From the NCBI GenBank assembly GCA_040882225.1, contig JBBEBR010000003.1:105104-169103 (forward strand): a stretch of 64,000 nt of DNA, in the 5' to 3' direction. Positions within the stretch are counted from its first letter, which is position 1; each line of letters begins with the position of its first letter. The position numbers and the translations under genes are program-made. The stretch is from Gracilimonas sp040882225. Its GTDB lineage: Bacteria; Bacteroidota; Rhodothermia; Balneolales; Balneolaceae. Below, piece by piece: positions 35,129-43,216 of this stretch. The notes under the pieces were generated by a model, which did no database searches, was not told the DNA's origin, and saw only the letters and a list, made by a program, of their open reading frames with translations.

Positions 35129-35755
35129 CTAATCTTCAATCATCCCAATAAAGGCCGTGTTTTTGATATAAATAAGTTGCTCCAGTTTTCTCATTACCTC
35201 TTCTTCCTCTCCAACATTAGTTTTTACCACGGCCGTACGAGGGATTACCATATTGAGCTTAAAGTTTATGTTAGAATATTCCTCAAGCATGGGAGTAATC
35301 ATCTCTTCCGTAATGTGAAACTTAAATTCAATCTTTGGAAATTTTGTGGAGCTAAGAGTTTCAAATCGTTTCCTTAGTTCTTCGATTTCTTCCTCGGTTC
35401 GGTTTTCCCGTTCTACCATTTCCTGAAAAGCTTTTTCGGGAATACTGTTATTTCTGTAGCTGACTTCTTCAATAAATGGATGTAAGCTTAACTCCGTAAG
35501 AATCGAATCAGCAATGTTCGGAGCGGTTCGTGCAGTGATGGGCTTAATACTCAATTCTAAGATTTCATACCCTAACTTCTTAAGGTTATCTATCACGTAG
35601 TCAGGCGATACGGTATCTGTAAAAGTGGCGAGGATTTCACCTTTGGCAAAATTGAATTGACCGCTTTCTACCTTCTGAATTTGTTCGATATCAGCAACTT
35701 GTGCTTTCATCACAAAGGGAAGAGTTAGTAATAAAACCGTAATGATCCATTTCAT
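35129..35755 (-). CDS. Secreted protein with two protease-propeptide-like repeats
   Basis: A 208-residue protein with a signal peptide (cleavage near residue 18, KAQ). Not recognised by name. Residues 35-100 (GEILATFTDTVS, then DNLKKLGYEI, then PFIEEVSYRN) and residues 145-205 (KFHITEEMI ... VMRKLEQLIYIKNTAFIG) look like two copies of a beta-alpha-beta fold like subtilisin propeptides/inhibitor I9. A middle segment (105-135) is a charged helix. It could be an inhibitor or a chaperone-like protein; this is inference. Four bases from the penicillin-acylase stop, convergent. Confidence 0.6.
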   Translation of the reverse strand: MKWIITVLLLTLPFVMKAQVADIEQIQKVESGQFNFAKGEILATFTDTVSPDYVIDNLKKLGYEILELSIKPITARTAPNIADSILTELSLHPFIEEVSYRNNSIPEKAFQEMVERENRTEEEIEELRKRFETLSSTKFPKIEFKFHITEEMITPMLEEYSNINFKLNMVIPRTAVVKTNVGEEEEVMRKLEQLIYIKNTAFIGMIED

Positions 35756-36069
35756 TTTAAAGGATTTTATTAAACTTTATGTGTAAATAAAATAAAGATC
35801 AGTAGAAAGCAATTAATTCTGTTGAACTAACAGACCAAGGTAAATCCTCTCGAAAAAAAAGTGTCAGCAAACAATCCATTTTCTATCTGCCTCACATACT
35901 ACAATTTCTGAACAAACCCGTATCTCACGAGCTTCAATTTGTACAGAATGGACACTATAAATCATATGACAACAGCCGAAACAGAAATCGCAAATAAAAC
36001 GTGAAAAATCAAATTTGAAAAACCGAAAATAAAACGTAAATTGTCGTAATTAAAAAGACAAACGTCGTT
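35756..36069. promoter_or_regulatory. Promoter region of the Xre-RES toxin-antitoxin pair
   Basis: No gene in 314 bp. AAATAAAACGT occurs twice, 35 bp apart (35992-36002 and 36027-36037), and TTGTC/GACAA arms (36041-36045, 36057-36061) lie just before the ATG at 36070. Spacing and position suit an operator for an autoregulating antitoxin; this is inferred. Confidence 0.45.
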
Positions 36070-36498
36070 ATGCCAAAAAATAACCCATATGAAATTATCT
36101 TTGAAGAAGCCGTAGCCTACACCACAGGTAGCGATATGGATATGATTGAAATGGCCCGAAAAGGAGTCTCCAAAAAATCGCTCCTTAACCTATCCAAGTT
36201 AGGCTCCATACCGGTAAAAAAGCTTTCAGAACTATTACCCGTTTCCGAAAGAACCATTCAACGCTATAAAAATCATGAAAAGTTTAACAGCGATGTATCC
36301 GAACATCTTATTTTGATCGCGAAAGTCTTATTTCGTGCAGAAGAGGTTTTTGAGAATAAAAATAAAATGCAAAACTGGCTGCAAACACCCCTGCTTGGTT
36401 TTGGGCAAAAAACGCCCTTAAGCCTCCTGGATACAAGTTTTGGCGCACAGTTGCTGATGGATGAGCTCGGAAGGTTAGAGCAGGGAGTATATTCCTGA
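36070..36498 (+). CDS. Xre/MbcA/ParS-family antitoxin (RES partner)
   Basis: A 142-residue antitoxin. The N-terminal half carries a helix-turn-helix (LSELLPVSERTIQRYK); the C-terminal half is the DUF2384 toxin-binding domain, with AEEVFENKNKMQNWLQTP and GFGQKTPLSLLDTSFG. Its stop overlaps the toxin start by one base (TGATG), a coupled arrangement. Antitoxins of this kind sterically block the RES active site and repress their own promoter. Confidence 0.9.
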   Translation: MPKNNPYEIIFEEAVAYTTGSDMDMIEMARKGVSKKSLLNLSKLGSIPVKKLSELLPVSERTIQRYKNHEKFNSDVSEHLILIAKVLFRAEEVFENKNKMQNWLQTPLLGFGQKTPLSLLDTSFGAQLLMDELGRLEQGVYS

Positions 36499-36956
36499 TG
36501 AACCTATTCCGAATTACCAGAAGAAAATATGCTGGTGATTTGACAGGGGAAGGGGCGAGAATTCATGGTGGGCGGTGGAACAGGAAGGGCTTTAACGTTT
36601 TATACACTTCTGAGCATGAATCTTTGGCAACACTTGAACTGCTTGCTCATACTTCAATAGCAAACATCCCCGAAGATCTGGAAATGCTGGAAATCTCTAT
36701 CCCGGATGGTATTCCTTTTGATGAAGTATCTATAAAAGATTTACCTGAAAACTGGAGAGTATATCCTGCCCCGAAAAAGCTGGCTGATATTGGCACCGAC
36801 TGGATTATTAACAGAAACAAGCTGTTATTAAAAATTCCTTCGGTTATTATACCCTCCGAGTTCAACGTTCTTATTAACCCGGCTCATCCGGATTTCTCCA
36901 GAGTTTCAGTGAAAGAGATCAGTGCATTTAGTTTTGATGACAGGCTGAAAAGATGA
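36498..36956 (+). CDS. RES-domain toxin
   Basis: A 152-residue toxin with the RES fold: Arg in GGRWNRKGFNVLYTSEH, Glu in LATLELLAH and Ser in IPSVIIPSEFN, the conserved Arg-Glu-Ser set that names the domain. RES toxins degrade NAD+ (as shown for MbcT and others), causing growth arrest. Encoded with its Xre antitoxin. Confidence 0.92.
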   Translation: MNLFRITRRKYAGDLTGEGARIHGGRWNRKGFNVLYTSEHESLATLELLAHTSIANIPEDLEMLEISIPDGIPFDEVSIKDLPENWRVYPAPKKLADIGTDWIINRNKLLLKIPSVIIPSEFNVLINPAHPDFSRVSVKEISAFSFDDRLKR

Positions 36957-37084
36957 TGCAAATGAACTTTTAAGACAATTTGTGGCAATGTTCTAAATAT
37001 ATTCATCGATAACTTTCAACCACTCTATTCTCACAACTTTCTGTATTAAATAGTATCTTTAAGGCTTCACCAATTTTGTTAAGA

Positions 37085-38704
37085 ATGAGCGATATAAAGC
37101 CGGCCGCAACAGCCGAATCAGAAATTACTAAAGAGGCAAAAAAGAGACGCACCTTTGCGATTATCTCTCACCCGGATGCCGGAAAAACCACCCTTACCGA
37201 AAAACTACTGCTTTATGGTGGAGCTTTGCATGAGGCGGGATCAGTTCGAGCCCGAAAAGCAACCAGGCATGCCGCATCCGACTGGATGTCGATAGAGAAA
37301 GAGCGTGGTATTTCCGTTACTTCTTCCGTATTACGTTTCGAGAAAGATGACATCAAATACAACCTTCTGGACACTCCCGGCCACAAAGATTTTTCTGAGG
37401 ATACCCTGCGAACACTGGTAGCCGCAGACTCAGGCCTTATGGTAATTGACGTTGCAAAAGGTGTAGAGGAACAGACCGAAAAGTTATTTGAGGTTTGTAA
37501 ACTTCGTGAAGTTCCGGTCATCACCTTTGTGAATAAATGCGATCGCCCTGGTATGGATCCGCTGGAAGTGCTCAGCAATATTGAGACAAAACTTGGAATT
37601 GAAGCTGTGCCCGCAAGCTGGCCGATGGGTTATGGCCCAAAGTTCCAGGGTATTTATGATGTGATTGAAGGCAAAGTTCACATGTATCAAAAACTGGATC
37701 ACGGTGCCAAAAAAGCTGTCACAAATATTTTAGATGTAGAAGAAGCCATTGAAGTATCCTCCCTGTCTGATAATGAAAAAGATGCCTTTCGAGAGGAAGT
37801 AATGCTTATAGAAGGAATGTATAAGGAGATGGATCAGGGGCTTTATGCCAAAGGTAAAGTAACACCGGTCTTCTTTGGCTCCGCTTTAAATAATTTCGGG
37901 CTTGATGTTTTTCTAAACTATTTTCATCAGCTTGCGCCGTATCCACAAACGTATAAAACCCCTTCCGGTGAAGCGAGGGAGCTTGAAAATGAGTTTTCGG
38001 GATTTATTTTTAAGCTTCAGGCAAATATGAATCCCGATCACCGAGATTGCGCCGCTTTTATTCGTGTTGCTTCCGGAAAGTTCAGGCGCGGACAAGATGT
38101 CGTTCACGCTTCTACCGGCAAAAAAATTAAAATGTCTACTCCTCACACTTTGATGGGTGATGACCGGCAGTTAATGGAAGAAGCTTATCCCGGCGATATT
38201 GTCTCTATTTTTAACCCGGGATCATTCCGAATCGGGACTACTATTTTTGAGAAAAATGAAGTGAAGTTCGATGTAATTCCACTTTTTACTCCCGAGCATT
38301 TTCAGAAAGTAGCTACCAAAGATCCCTTCAAAAGAAAACAACTGCGCGAAGGTTTGCGGCAGCTTTCGGAGGAGGGAGTGGTTCATGTTTTTGAAGTTCC
38401 GCAAGGGGTTGGAAATGAGTTGTTGCTGGGTACTGTTGGGGTACTTCAGTTTGAAGTGGTGGAACACCGGATGAACGGCGAATATGGAGTGGAACTTGTG
38501 AAAACTCCCGTTTCCTATTACTGCGCCAGGTGGCTCCCAGATGACAGAGCGGATATCATCAAAAAACTGGAGGCGAGTTACTCCACGCATGTCACCAAAG
38601 ACATGGAAGAAAATCCCATTGTTCTTTTTGAATCGATGTACGCTTTAAATCAAGCCGAAGAAAAAGTGGGAGCGGAAAACCTCTTCAAGTTTAAGCAAGG
38701 CTAA
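37085..38704 (+). CDS. prfC: Peptide chain release factor 3
   Basis: Start set at the ATG 37085 (MSDIKPAAT), 539 residues, close to the usual 525-530. Translational GTPase motifs: G1 SHPDAGKTT, G3 DTPGH, G4 NKCD; the ERGISVTSSV switch is diagnostic for RF3. RF3 recycles RF1/RF2 from terminating ribosomes using GTP. Single gene with flanking gaps. Confidence 0.95.
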   Translation: MSDIKPAATAESEITKEAKKRRTFAIISHPDAGKTTLTEKLLLYGGALHEAGSVRARKATRHAASDWMSIEKERGISVTSSVLRFEKDDIKYNLLDTPGHKDFSEDTLRTLVAADSGLMVIDVAKGVEEQTEKLFEVCKLREVPVITFVNKCDRPGMDPLEVLSNIETKLGIEAVPASWPMGYGPKFQGIYDVIEGKVHMYQKLDHGAKKAVTNILDVEEAIEVSSLSDNEKDAFREEVMLIEGMYKEMDQGLYAKGKVTPVFFGSALNNFGLDVFLNYFHQLAPYPQTYKTPSGEARELENEFSGFIFKLQANMNPDHRDCAAFIRVASGKFRRGQDVVHASTGKKIKMSTPHTLMGDDRQLMEEAYPGDIVSIFNPGSFRIGTTIFEKNEVKFDVIPLFTPEHFQKVATKDPFKRKQLREGLRQLSEEGVVHVFEVPQGVGNELLLGTVGVLQFEVVEHRMNGEYGVELVKTPVSYYCARWLPDDRADIIKKLEASYSTHVTKDMEENPIVLFESMYALNQAEEKVGAENLFKFKQG

Positions 38705-39014
38705 CAACACATCTCGCACAGAGGCTTTTATAAAATACCTTGATCAATGCTTGATTTTAGATCTATCTATCTGATCTCTTATCCTTTTCAAGCACTGTTC
38801 TGATGTCTTTGCACAGGAAAAACGCTTCCATAACTTTTATTCCGTTCTCATCACACTCTTCGAAATTCTTTAAATAAAGATGCTACAAAGAAGTATTGCT
38901 CCGTAACTTTGTATGCTTGGAAATCAGGATCGACTCTGTCCTCATCTAAAAAAAGCCCGCCTCAACAGACAGAATCCTATCAAAAATTTGTGCAACTATA
39001 ACTATGTCTAATAA
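38705..39014. other. Intergenic region without a supported gene
   Basis: 310 bp between prfC and the SulP gene. Only a 38-codon open stretch on the minus strand (about 38755-38875, reading NGIKVMEAFFLCKD) has gene-like composition, but it lacks a start and I know no match. Confidence 0.4.
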
Positions 39015-40544
39015 ATGAAGAAGTACCTAGACCTTTTTGGCCTTACCAGTGAAGTAAATTATAAAACTGAATTTCTATCCGGACTCACAGTTTCTTTAGC
39101 TCTAATTCCCGAAGCAGTAGCATTTGCACTCATTGCGGGACTTTCCCCACTTACCGGTTTATATGCCGCATTTATAATGGGGCTCGTTACGTCAATCATC
39201 GGTGGCCGGCCCGGAATGATATCCGGATCAACAGGAGCAATTGCAGTAATATTAATTGCTTTAGCCCATTCACATGGGGTTGAATATATTTTTGCCACAG
39301 TGGTTCTGGCAGGTATTATCCAAGTAGCTGCAGGCACATTGAAGCTTGGAAAACTCATGCGTCTGGTTCCGCACCCGGTCATTTTCGGCTTTGTTAATGG
39401 CCTTGCAGTCATCATATTTATGTCTCAATTGGATCAATTCAAAGATCCGGACGGAGCCTGGTTATCCGGCGAACCACTCTTTGTTTTAGTAGGATTGGTC
39501 GTTTTAACCATGGTAATTATTTACGGTTTACCTAAGATTAACAAATCGTTACCGGCTTCTTTGATAGCTATCGCTACTGTGTTTGCGGTGGTGGTATTTT
39601 TTGGAGTTGAAACCCGTACGGTGGGTGATATCGCTTCCATCAAAGGAGGATTTCCACCATTTCATATTCCCAATATTCCGATAAGTTGGGAAACTTTTAT
39701 GGTGATACTTCCTTTTGCCTCCATCATGGCCGGTGTGGGATTGATTGAAAGCTTGCTAACGCTAAACATCATCGATGAAATCACCGAAACTCGTGGTAGC
39801 GGAAATCAGGAATCTATCGCGCAGGGTGTGGCCAACATTTTCTCCGGTTTCTTTTCGGGGATGGGCGGTTGCGCCATGATCGGCCAAAGCTTGATCAACA
39901 TTTCTTCCGGAGCGCGTACGAGAATCTCCGGGATAGTGGCTGCTGTCATGCTTTTGGTTTTTATCATGTTTGGTTCCGGCCTAATTGAGATGATGCCAAT
40001 GGCTGCCCTAACCGGCCTGATGATGATGGTTGCAATCGGTACATTTGAATGGGCAAGTTTAAGAACCTTCAACAAAATGCCAGTTTCTGATATTTTTGTA
40101 ATGGTGATGGTGACCTTGGTTACCGCTGTACTTCATAATCTTGCTTTGGCAGTTATAATCGGAGTGATTATATCAGCTATAGTGTTTGCATGGGACAATG
40201 CGAAACGTATACGGGCACGAAAACATATCGACGAAGACGGAGTAAAGCACTATGAAATTTATGGGCCACTTTTTTTCGGATCCATTTCAGTTTTCAATTC
40301 CAAGTTTGATGTGCTGAATGATCCCGATGAAGTCATCATTGACTTCAAGGAAAGTCGTGTAGTTGATATGTCAGCGATTGAAGCGTTGAATAAAATCACC
40401 GAACGCTATCATAAAGTTGGAAAAAAAGTACACCTAAAGCACTTAAGCAAAGATTGCAGGCAACTATTGCAAAATGCCGATGCCATCATTTTAGTGAATG
40501 TACTCGAAGACCCTACTTACAAATTGGCGGTCGACAAGCTTTAA
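39015..40544 (+). CDS. SulP-family anion transporter with STAS domain
   Basis: A 509-residue transporter: about 12-14 membrane segments (residues 20-395), with the SulP signature LIPEAVAFALIAGLSPLTGLYA, and a cytoplasmic STAS domain (about 405-505; VIIDFKESRVVDMSAIEALNKI). SulP proteins carry sulfate, bicarbonate or other anions with Na+ or H+; the ligand is not predictable. A strong terminator follows. Confidence 0.93.
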   Translation: MKKYLDLFGLTSEVNYKTEFLSGLTVSLALIPEAVAFALIAGLSPLTGLYAAFIMGLVTSIIGGRPGMISGSTGAIAVILIALAHSHGVEYIFATVVLAGIIQVAAGTLKLGKLMRLVPHPVIFGFVNGLAVIIFMSQLDQFKDPDGAWLSGEPLFVLVGLVVLTMVIIYGLPKINKSLPASLIAIATVFAVVVFFGVETRTVGDIASIKGGFPPFHIPNIPISWETFMVILPFASIMAGVGLIESLLTLNIIDEITETRGSGNQESIAQGVANIFSGFFSGMGGCAMIGQSLINISSGARTRISGIVAAVMLLVFIMFGSGLIEMMPMAALTGLMMMVAIGTFEWASLRTFNKMPVSDIFVMVMVTLVTAVLHNLALAVIIGVIISAIVFAWDNAKRIRARKHIDEDGVKHYEIYGPLFFGSISVFNSKFDVLNDPDEVIIDFKESRVVDMSAIEALNKITERYHKVGKKVHLKHLSKDCRQLLQNADAIILVNVLEDPTYKLAVDKL

Positions 40545-40550
40545 TTTTTG

Positions 40551-40586
40551 GCCTGATTAGTGTTTTGCTAATCAGGCTCTTTTTTT
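40551..40586 (+). terminator. Intrinsic terminator after the SulP gene
   Basis: Ten-base perfect stem GCCTGATTAG (40551-40560) / CTAATCAGGC (40568-40577), loop of 7, then TCTTTTTTT to 40586. Confidence 0.92.
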
Positions 40587-40622
40587 ATAATCTCTTAACT
40601 CATATTAATTAATTAAAGGGTT

Positions 40623-41147
40623 ATGAATAAGCTTCTATCACTGCTTTTTATCGTTTTAATGTTTACTGGTTGCTATGTCGGGGATAAGCATCTATATCCC
40701 GATGTATTATTAACAACAGCTCCCAACGAAGAGGATAAGTTACAGTATCTGAAATCCGGCGAACCTTTTACCGGCACTCAAACTTATAGGTATACTAAAA
40801 CTGACAGTTTGTATTCTGTTACCACTTTCCAGGAAGGCTTTAGATCTCAATCCACAGGATATTCCCAAGACAACGGTTCCGTCTTGTGGCGCATCGCTTT
40901 TATAGGTAGTGAAATAAGCAAACGTGAAGAATATTATGCGGACGGAACAAAAAAAATGGAATGGTTATTAGCGGGACCGGGAGTAGAGGAAAGCTACACC
41001 AAATACTGGCACGAAAACGGGCAACTTAGCTTTGAAATGTTCTGGAATGAACAAAACCAGTATCACGGTGTGATGACTAAATGGGATGAAGAAGGGAATA
41101 TCCTGGAGCAGGAAAGCTATGAAAATGGCCTGCAGGTTTCCCTCTAA
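40623..41147 (+). CDS. MORN-like repeat lipoprotein (YwqK-type)
   Basis: A 174-residue lipoprotein (lipobox MFTGC, Cys17) containing MORN-variant repeats, for example EEYYADGTKKMEW, KYWHENGQLSFEM, TKWDEEGNILEQESY. This fold is often annotated as YwqK-family antitoxin, but no toxin is adjacent and the role is unknown. It faces the metalloprotease gene convergently. Confidence 0.75.
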   Translation: MNKLLSLLFIVLMFTGCYVGDKHLYPDVLLTTAPNEEDKLQYLKSGEPFTGTQTYRYTKTDSLYSVTTFQEGFRSQSTGYSQDNGSVLWRIAFIGSEISKREEYYADGTKKMEWLLAGPGVEESYTKYWHENGQLSFEMFWNEQNQYHGVMTKWDEEGNILEQESYENGLQVSL

Positions 41148-41165
41148 TTTCAGAATTCCATTAAT

Positions 41166-41942
41166 TTATCGCCCGCCATTAGCTTGTAAATCATTGATGC
41201 AGTTAGCGTCAAGCTTCGGAAGCTCTTCTGTACCAATAAACTGATCCAGTAATTCGGGACGCTCTAGGGCCCAGTACATGATGCAGCTTTCATTATCACA
41301 ATGATTGCCATGCTCTTCGTCTTTATGCTCTGTTTGCATCTCTGTGCCGGAATTAGGAATTCCAACCAATCCGAAAAGATGGCCAAATTCATGCCGGAAG
41401 GAAGTAGCCTCCGTTCTATAACGTGAAGGTGCTCCAAAGCCGCTGGTAGCATCCTCATAAGCAGGGCCAAAAAACGCATTTGAGGTATTGAAGTAAGCGA
41501 TACCTAACACATTAATTTGCTCAAACCGGCCGTCGACAATAATTATATACGCCGCTAAAGTCTCTCCCTCTGTAAACTCATTGCGGTGTTCTTGTTCAAG
41601 ATCACGGATTTCATTGGCTGTGTAAGTACTTTGTTCTCCCGCAGGAATTTCTGTAGGATCTAAAATGCTAACTGAGGTTTTATTCAATCGCTGCTCTAAA
41701 AAAACTTGCAGGCTGTCGAGGGCTCTTTCGTTGGGAGCATTTTCTCCCATATAATCTATCTCTATAACAAGATTGGTGAAGTTTTCCCCAGAGAGAAAAT
41801 CATTGGCTGAAGTTCCCGGATTTCTAATGTGGGAGTAAGAATCGCCTTCATCAGCATCGGAGGGATTTCCAAAACAGCTTGTGGTTAAAAAAATTAACGC
41901 CATAAAAAGCAGTGGTAACAGAAATCGTCGCAATTCGTTCAT
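41166..41942 (-). CDS. Membrane metalloprotease lipoprotein
   Basis: A 258-residue lipoprotein (lipobox LTTSC, Cys23). The zinc site HEFGHLFGLVG (HExxHxxG) is near residue 190, preceded by TEATSFR, with a Cys/His-rich segment EEHGNHCDNESCIMY after it; the CIMYW Met may be a metzincin Met-turn. It resembles short archaemetzincin-like/metzincin proteases of Bacteroidota. Its substrate is unknown. Confidence 0.82.
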   Translation of the reverse strand: MNELRRFLLPLLFMALIFLTTSCFGNPSDADEGDSYSHIRNPGTSANDFLSGENFTNLVIEIDYMGENAPNERALDSLQVFLEQRLNKTSVSILDPTEIPAGEQSTYTANEIRDLEQEHRNEFTEGETLAAYIIIVDGRFEQINVLGIAYFNTSNAFFGPAYEDATSGFGAPSRYRTEATSFRHEFGHLFGLVGIPNSGTEMQTEHKDEEHGNHCDNESCIMYWALERPELLDQFIGTEELPKLDANCINDLQANGGR

Positions 41943-42100
41943 AGATAAATCTTAGTTTTCATTTTTAGGTTATAGAATTTAGCCTCAAGAAAGTTCCACA
42001 AGCTTAAGAACAGCACATACAAAATCAACCTAAAACTTTTTTACGATGTTCTGCCTGCATTAAAATTTTTACCTGAGCAAGTATATGTGTAATTTATGTT

Positions 42101-43198
42101 ATGAAACTTCCCCTACCCATCCGCAAAATAATCCATGTTGATATGGACGCTTTTTACGCCTCGGTGGAGCAACGGGATAATCCCTCTTTGCAAGGAAAAC
42201 CGGTTATTGTAGGAGGCTCACCAAACGGGCGTGGAGTGGTGGCTGCGGCAAGTTATGAAGCACGAAAGTTCGGAGTTCATTCCGCAATGCCAAGCAGCAG
42301 AGCAGCGAGATTATGCCCTTCGGGTATTTTTGTAAAGGCTAATTTTGACGCTTATAAAGAAGCTTCCCGCCAAATTCGGGAAATATTTTTCGAGTATACT
42401 GATTTAGTTGAACCCCTTTCATTGGATGAAGCCTACCTGGATGTAACCCAGAATCATAAAGGAATTCCTTCCGCAACATTAATCGCGAAAGAGATCAAAA
42501 ATCGCATCAAAGAAGTGACCAATCTTACCGCTTCTGCGGGTGTGGCTCATAATAAATTTCTCGCAAAAATTGCTTCCGATTACAACAAGCCTGATGGGCT
42601 AACCCTAATCCCTCCGGAAAAAGCAGAAGCCTTTCTCGAAGAACTTGATATCAAAAAATTCTTTGGTGTTGGCGCAGCCACTCAGAAGAAAATGCATGCA
42701 GTTGGAATCAAAACCGGTGCAGATTTAAAAAAATGGCCTGAAATTAATTTGGTGAAGGCTTTTGGGAAATCCGGCCGGTATTATTATCACATTGTGCGCG
42801 GAGTGGATAATCGCGAAGTGAAGGCGCATCGCATCCGGAAATCGTACGGGAAGGAGCGTACTTTTTCTGAAGATGTGGACGAAATTGAATGGATTAACAA
42901 TTTTCTCGATGAACTTGCCCAAACCATTTCTGATGGGATGAAAAAGATAAATGCTGCGGGAAAAACAATCACCCTAAAAGTCCGCTACAAAAACTTTGAT
43001 ACCATCACTCGCAGTTTTTCTCTGCCCAATTTCACCAACCGGCATTCCGACATTTCTGAAATTGCCCGTAAACTGCTTGAAGAAACAGAGGCGGGAAATC
43101 GTGAGGTTCGGCTTTTGGGAATCACCCTCTCAAATTTGAATTTGAATGAGAGTGATTTTCACGAGCAGTTGGAACTTCCCCTTTATCTGAACCAGTAA
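42101..43198 (+). CDS. dinB: DNA polymerase IV (translesion, Y family)
   Basis: A 365-residue DinB. Catalytic carboxylates: HVDMDAFYASVE near the N-terminus and SLDEAYLDV near residue 110; then the helix-hairpin-helix thumb (FGVGAATQKKM) and the little-finger domain. No obvious C-terminal QLxLF-type beta-clamp motif other than EQLELPLYL at the end, which fits this role. It copies past DNA damage with low fidelity. Confidence 0.95.
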   Translation: MKLPLPIRKIIHVDMDAFYASVEQRDNPSLQGKPVIVGGSPNGRGVVAAASYEARKFGVHSAMPSSRAARLCPSGIFVKANFDAYKEASRQIREIFFEYTDLVEPLSLDEAYLDVTQNHKGIPSATLIAKEIKNRIKEVTNLTASAGVAHNKFLAKIASDYNKPDGLTLIPPEKAEAFLEELDIKKFFGVGAATQKKMHAVGIKTGADLKKWPEINLVKAFGKSGRYYYHIVRGVDNREVKAHRIRKSYGKERTFSEDVDEIEWINNFLDELAQTISDGMKKINAAGKTITLKVRYKNFDTITRSFSLPNFTNRHSDISEIARKLLEETEAGNREVRLLGITLSNLNLNESDFHEQLELPLYLNQ

Positions 43199-43216
43199 AA
43201 AAATTCTCGCTCATTC

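Noticed and set aside
40623..41147. YwqK-type protein as an antitoxin
   Set aside because: It has a lipoprotein signal and no adjacent toxin; the antitoxin label of this fold is not supported here.
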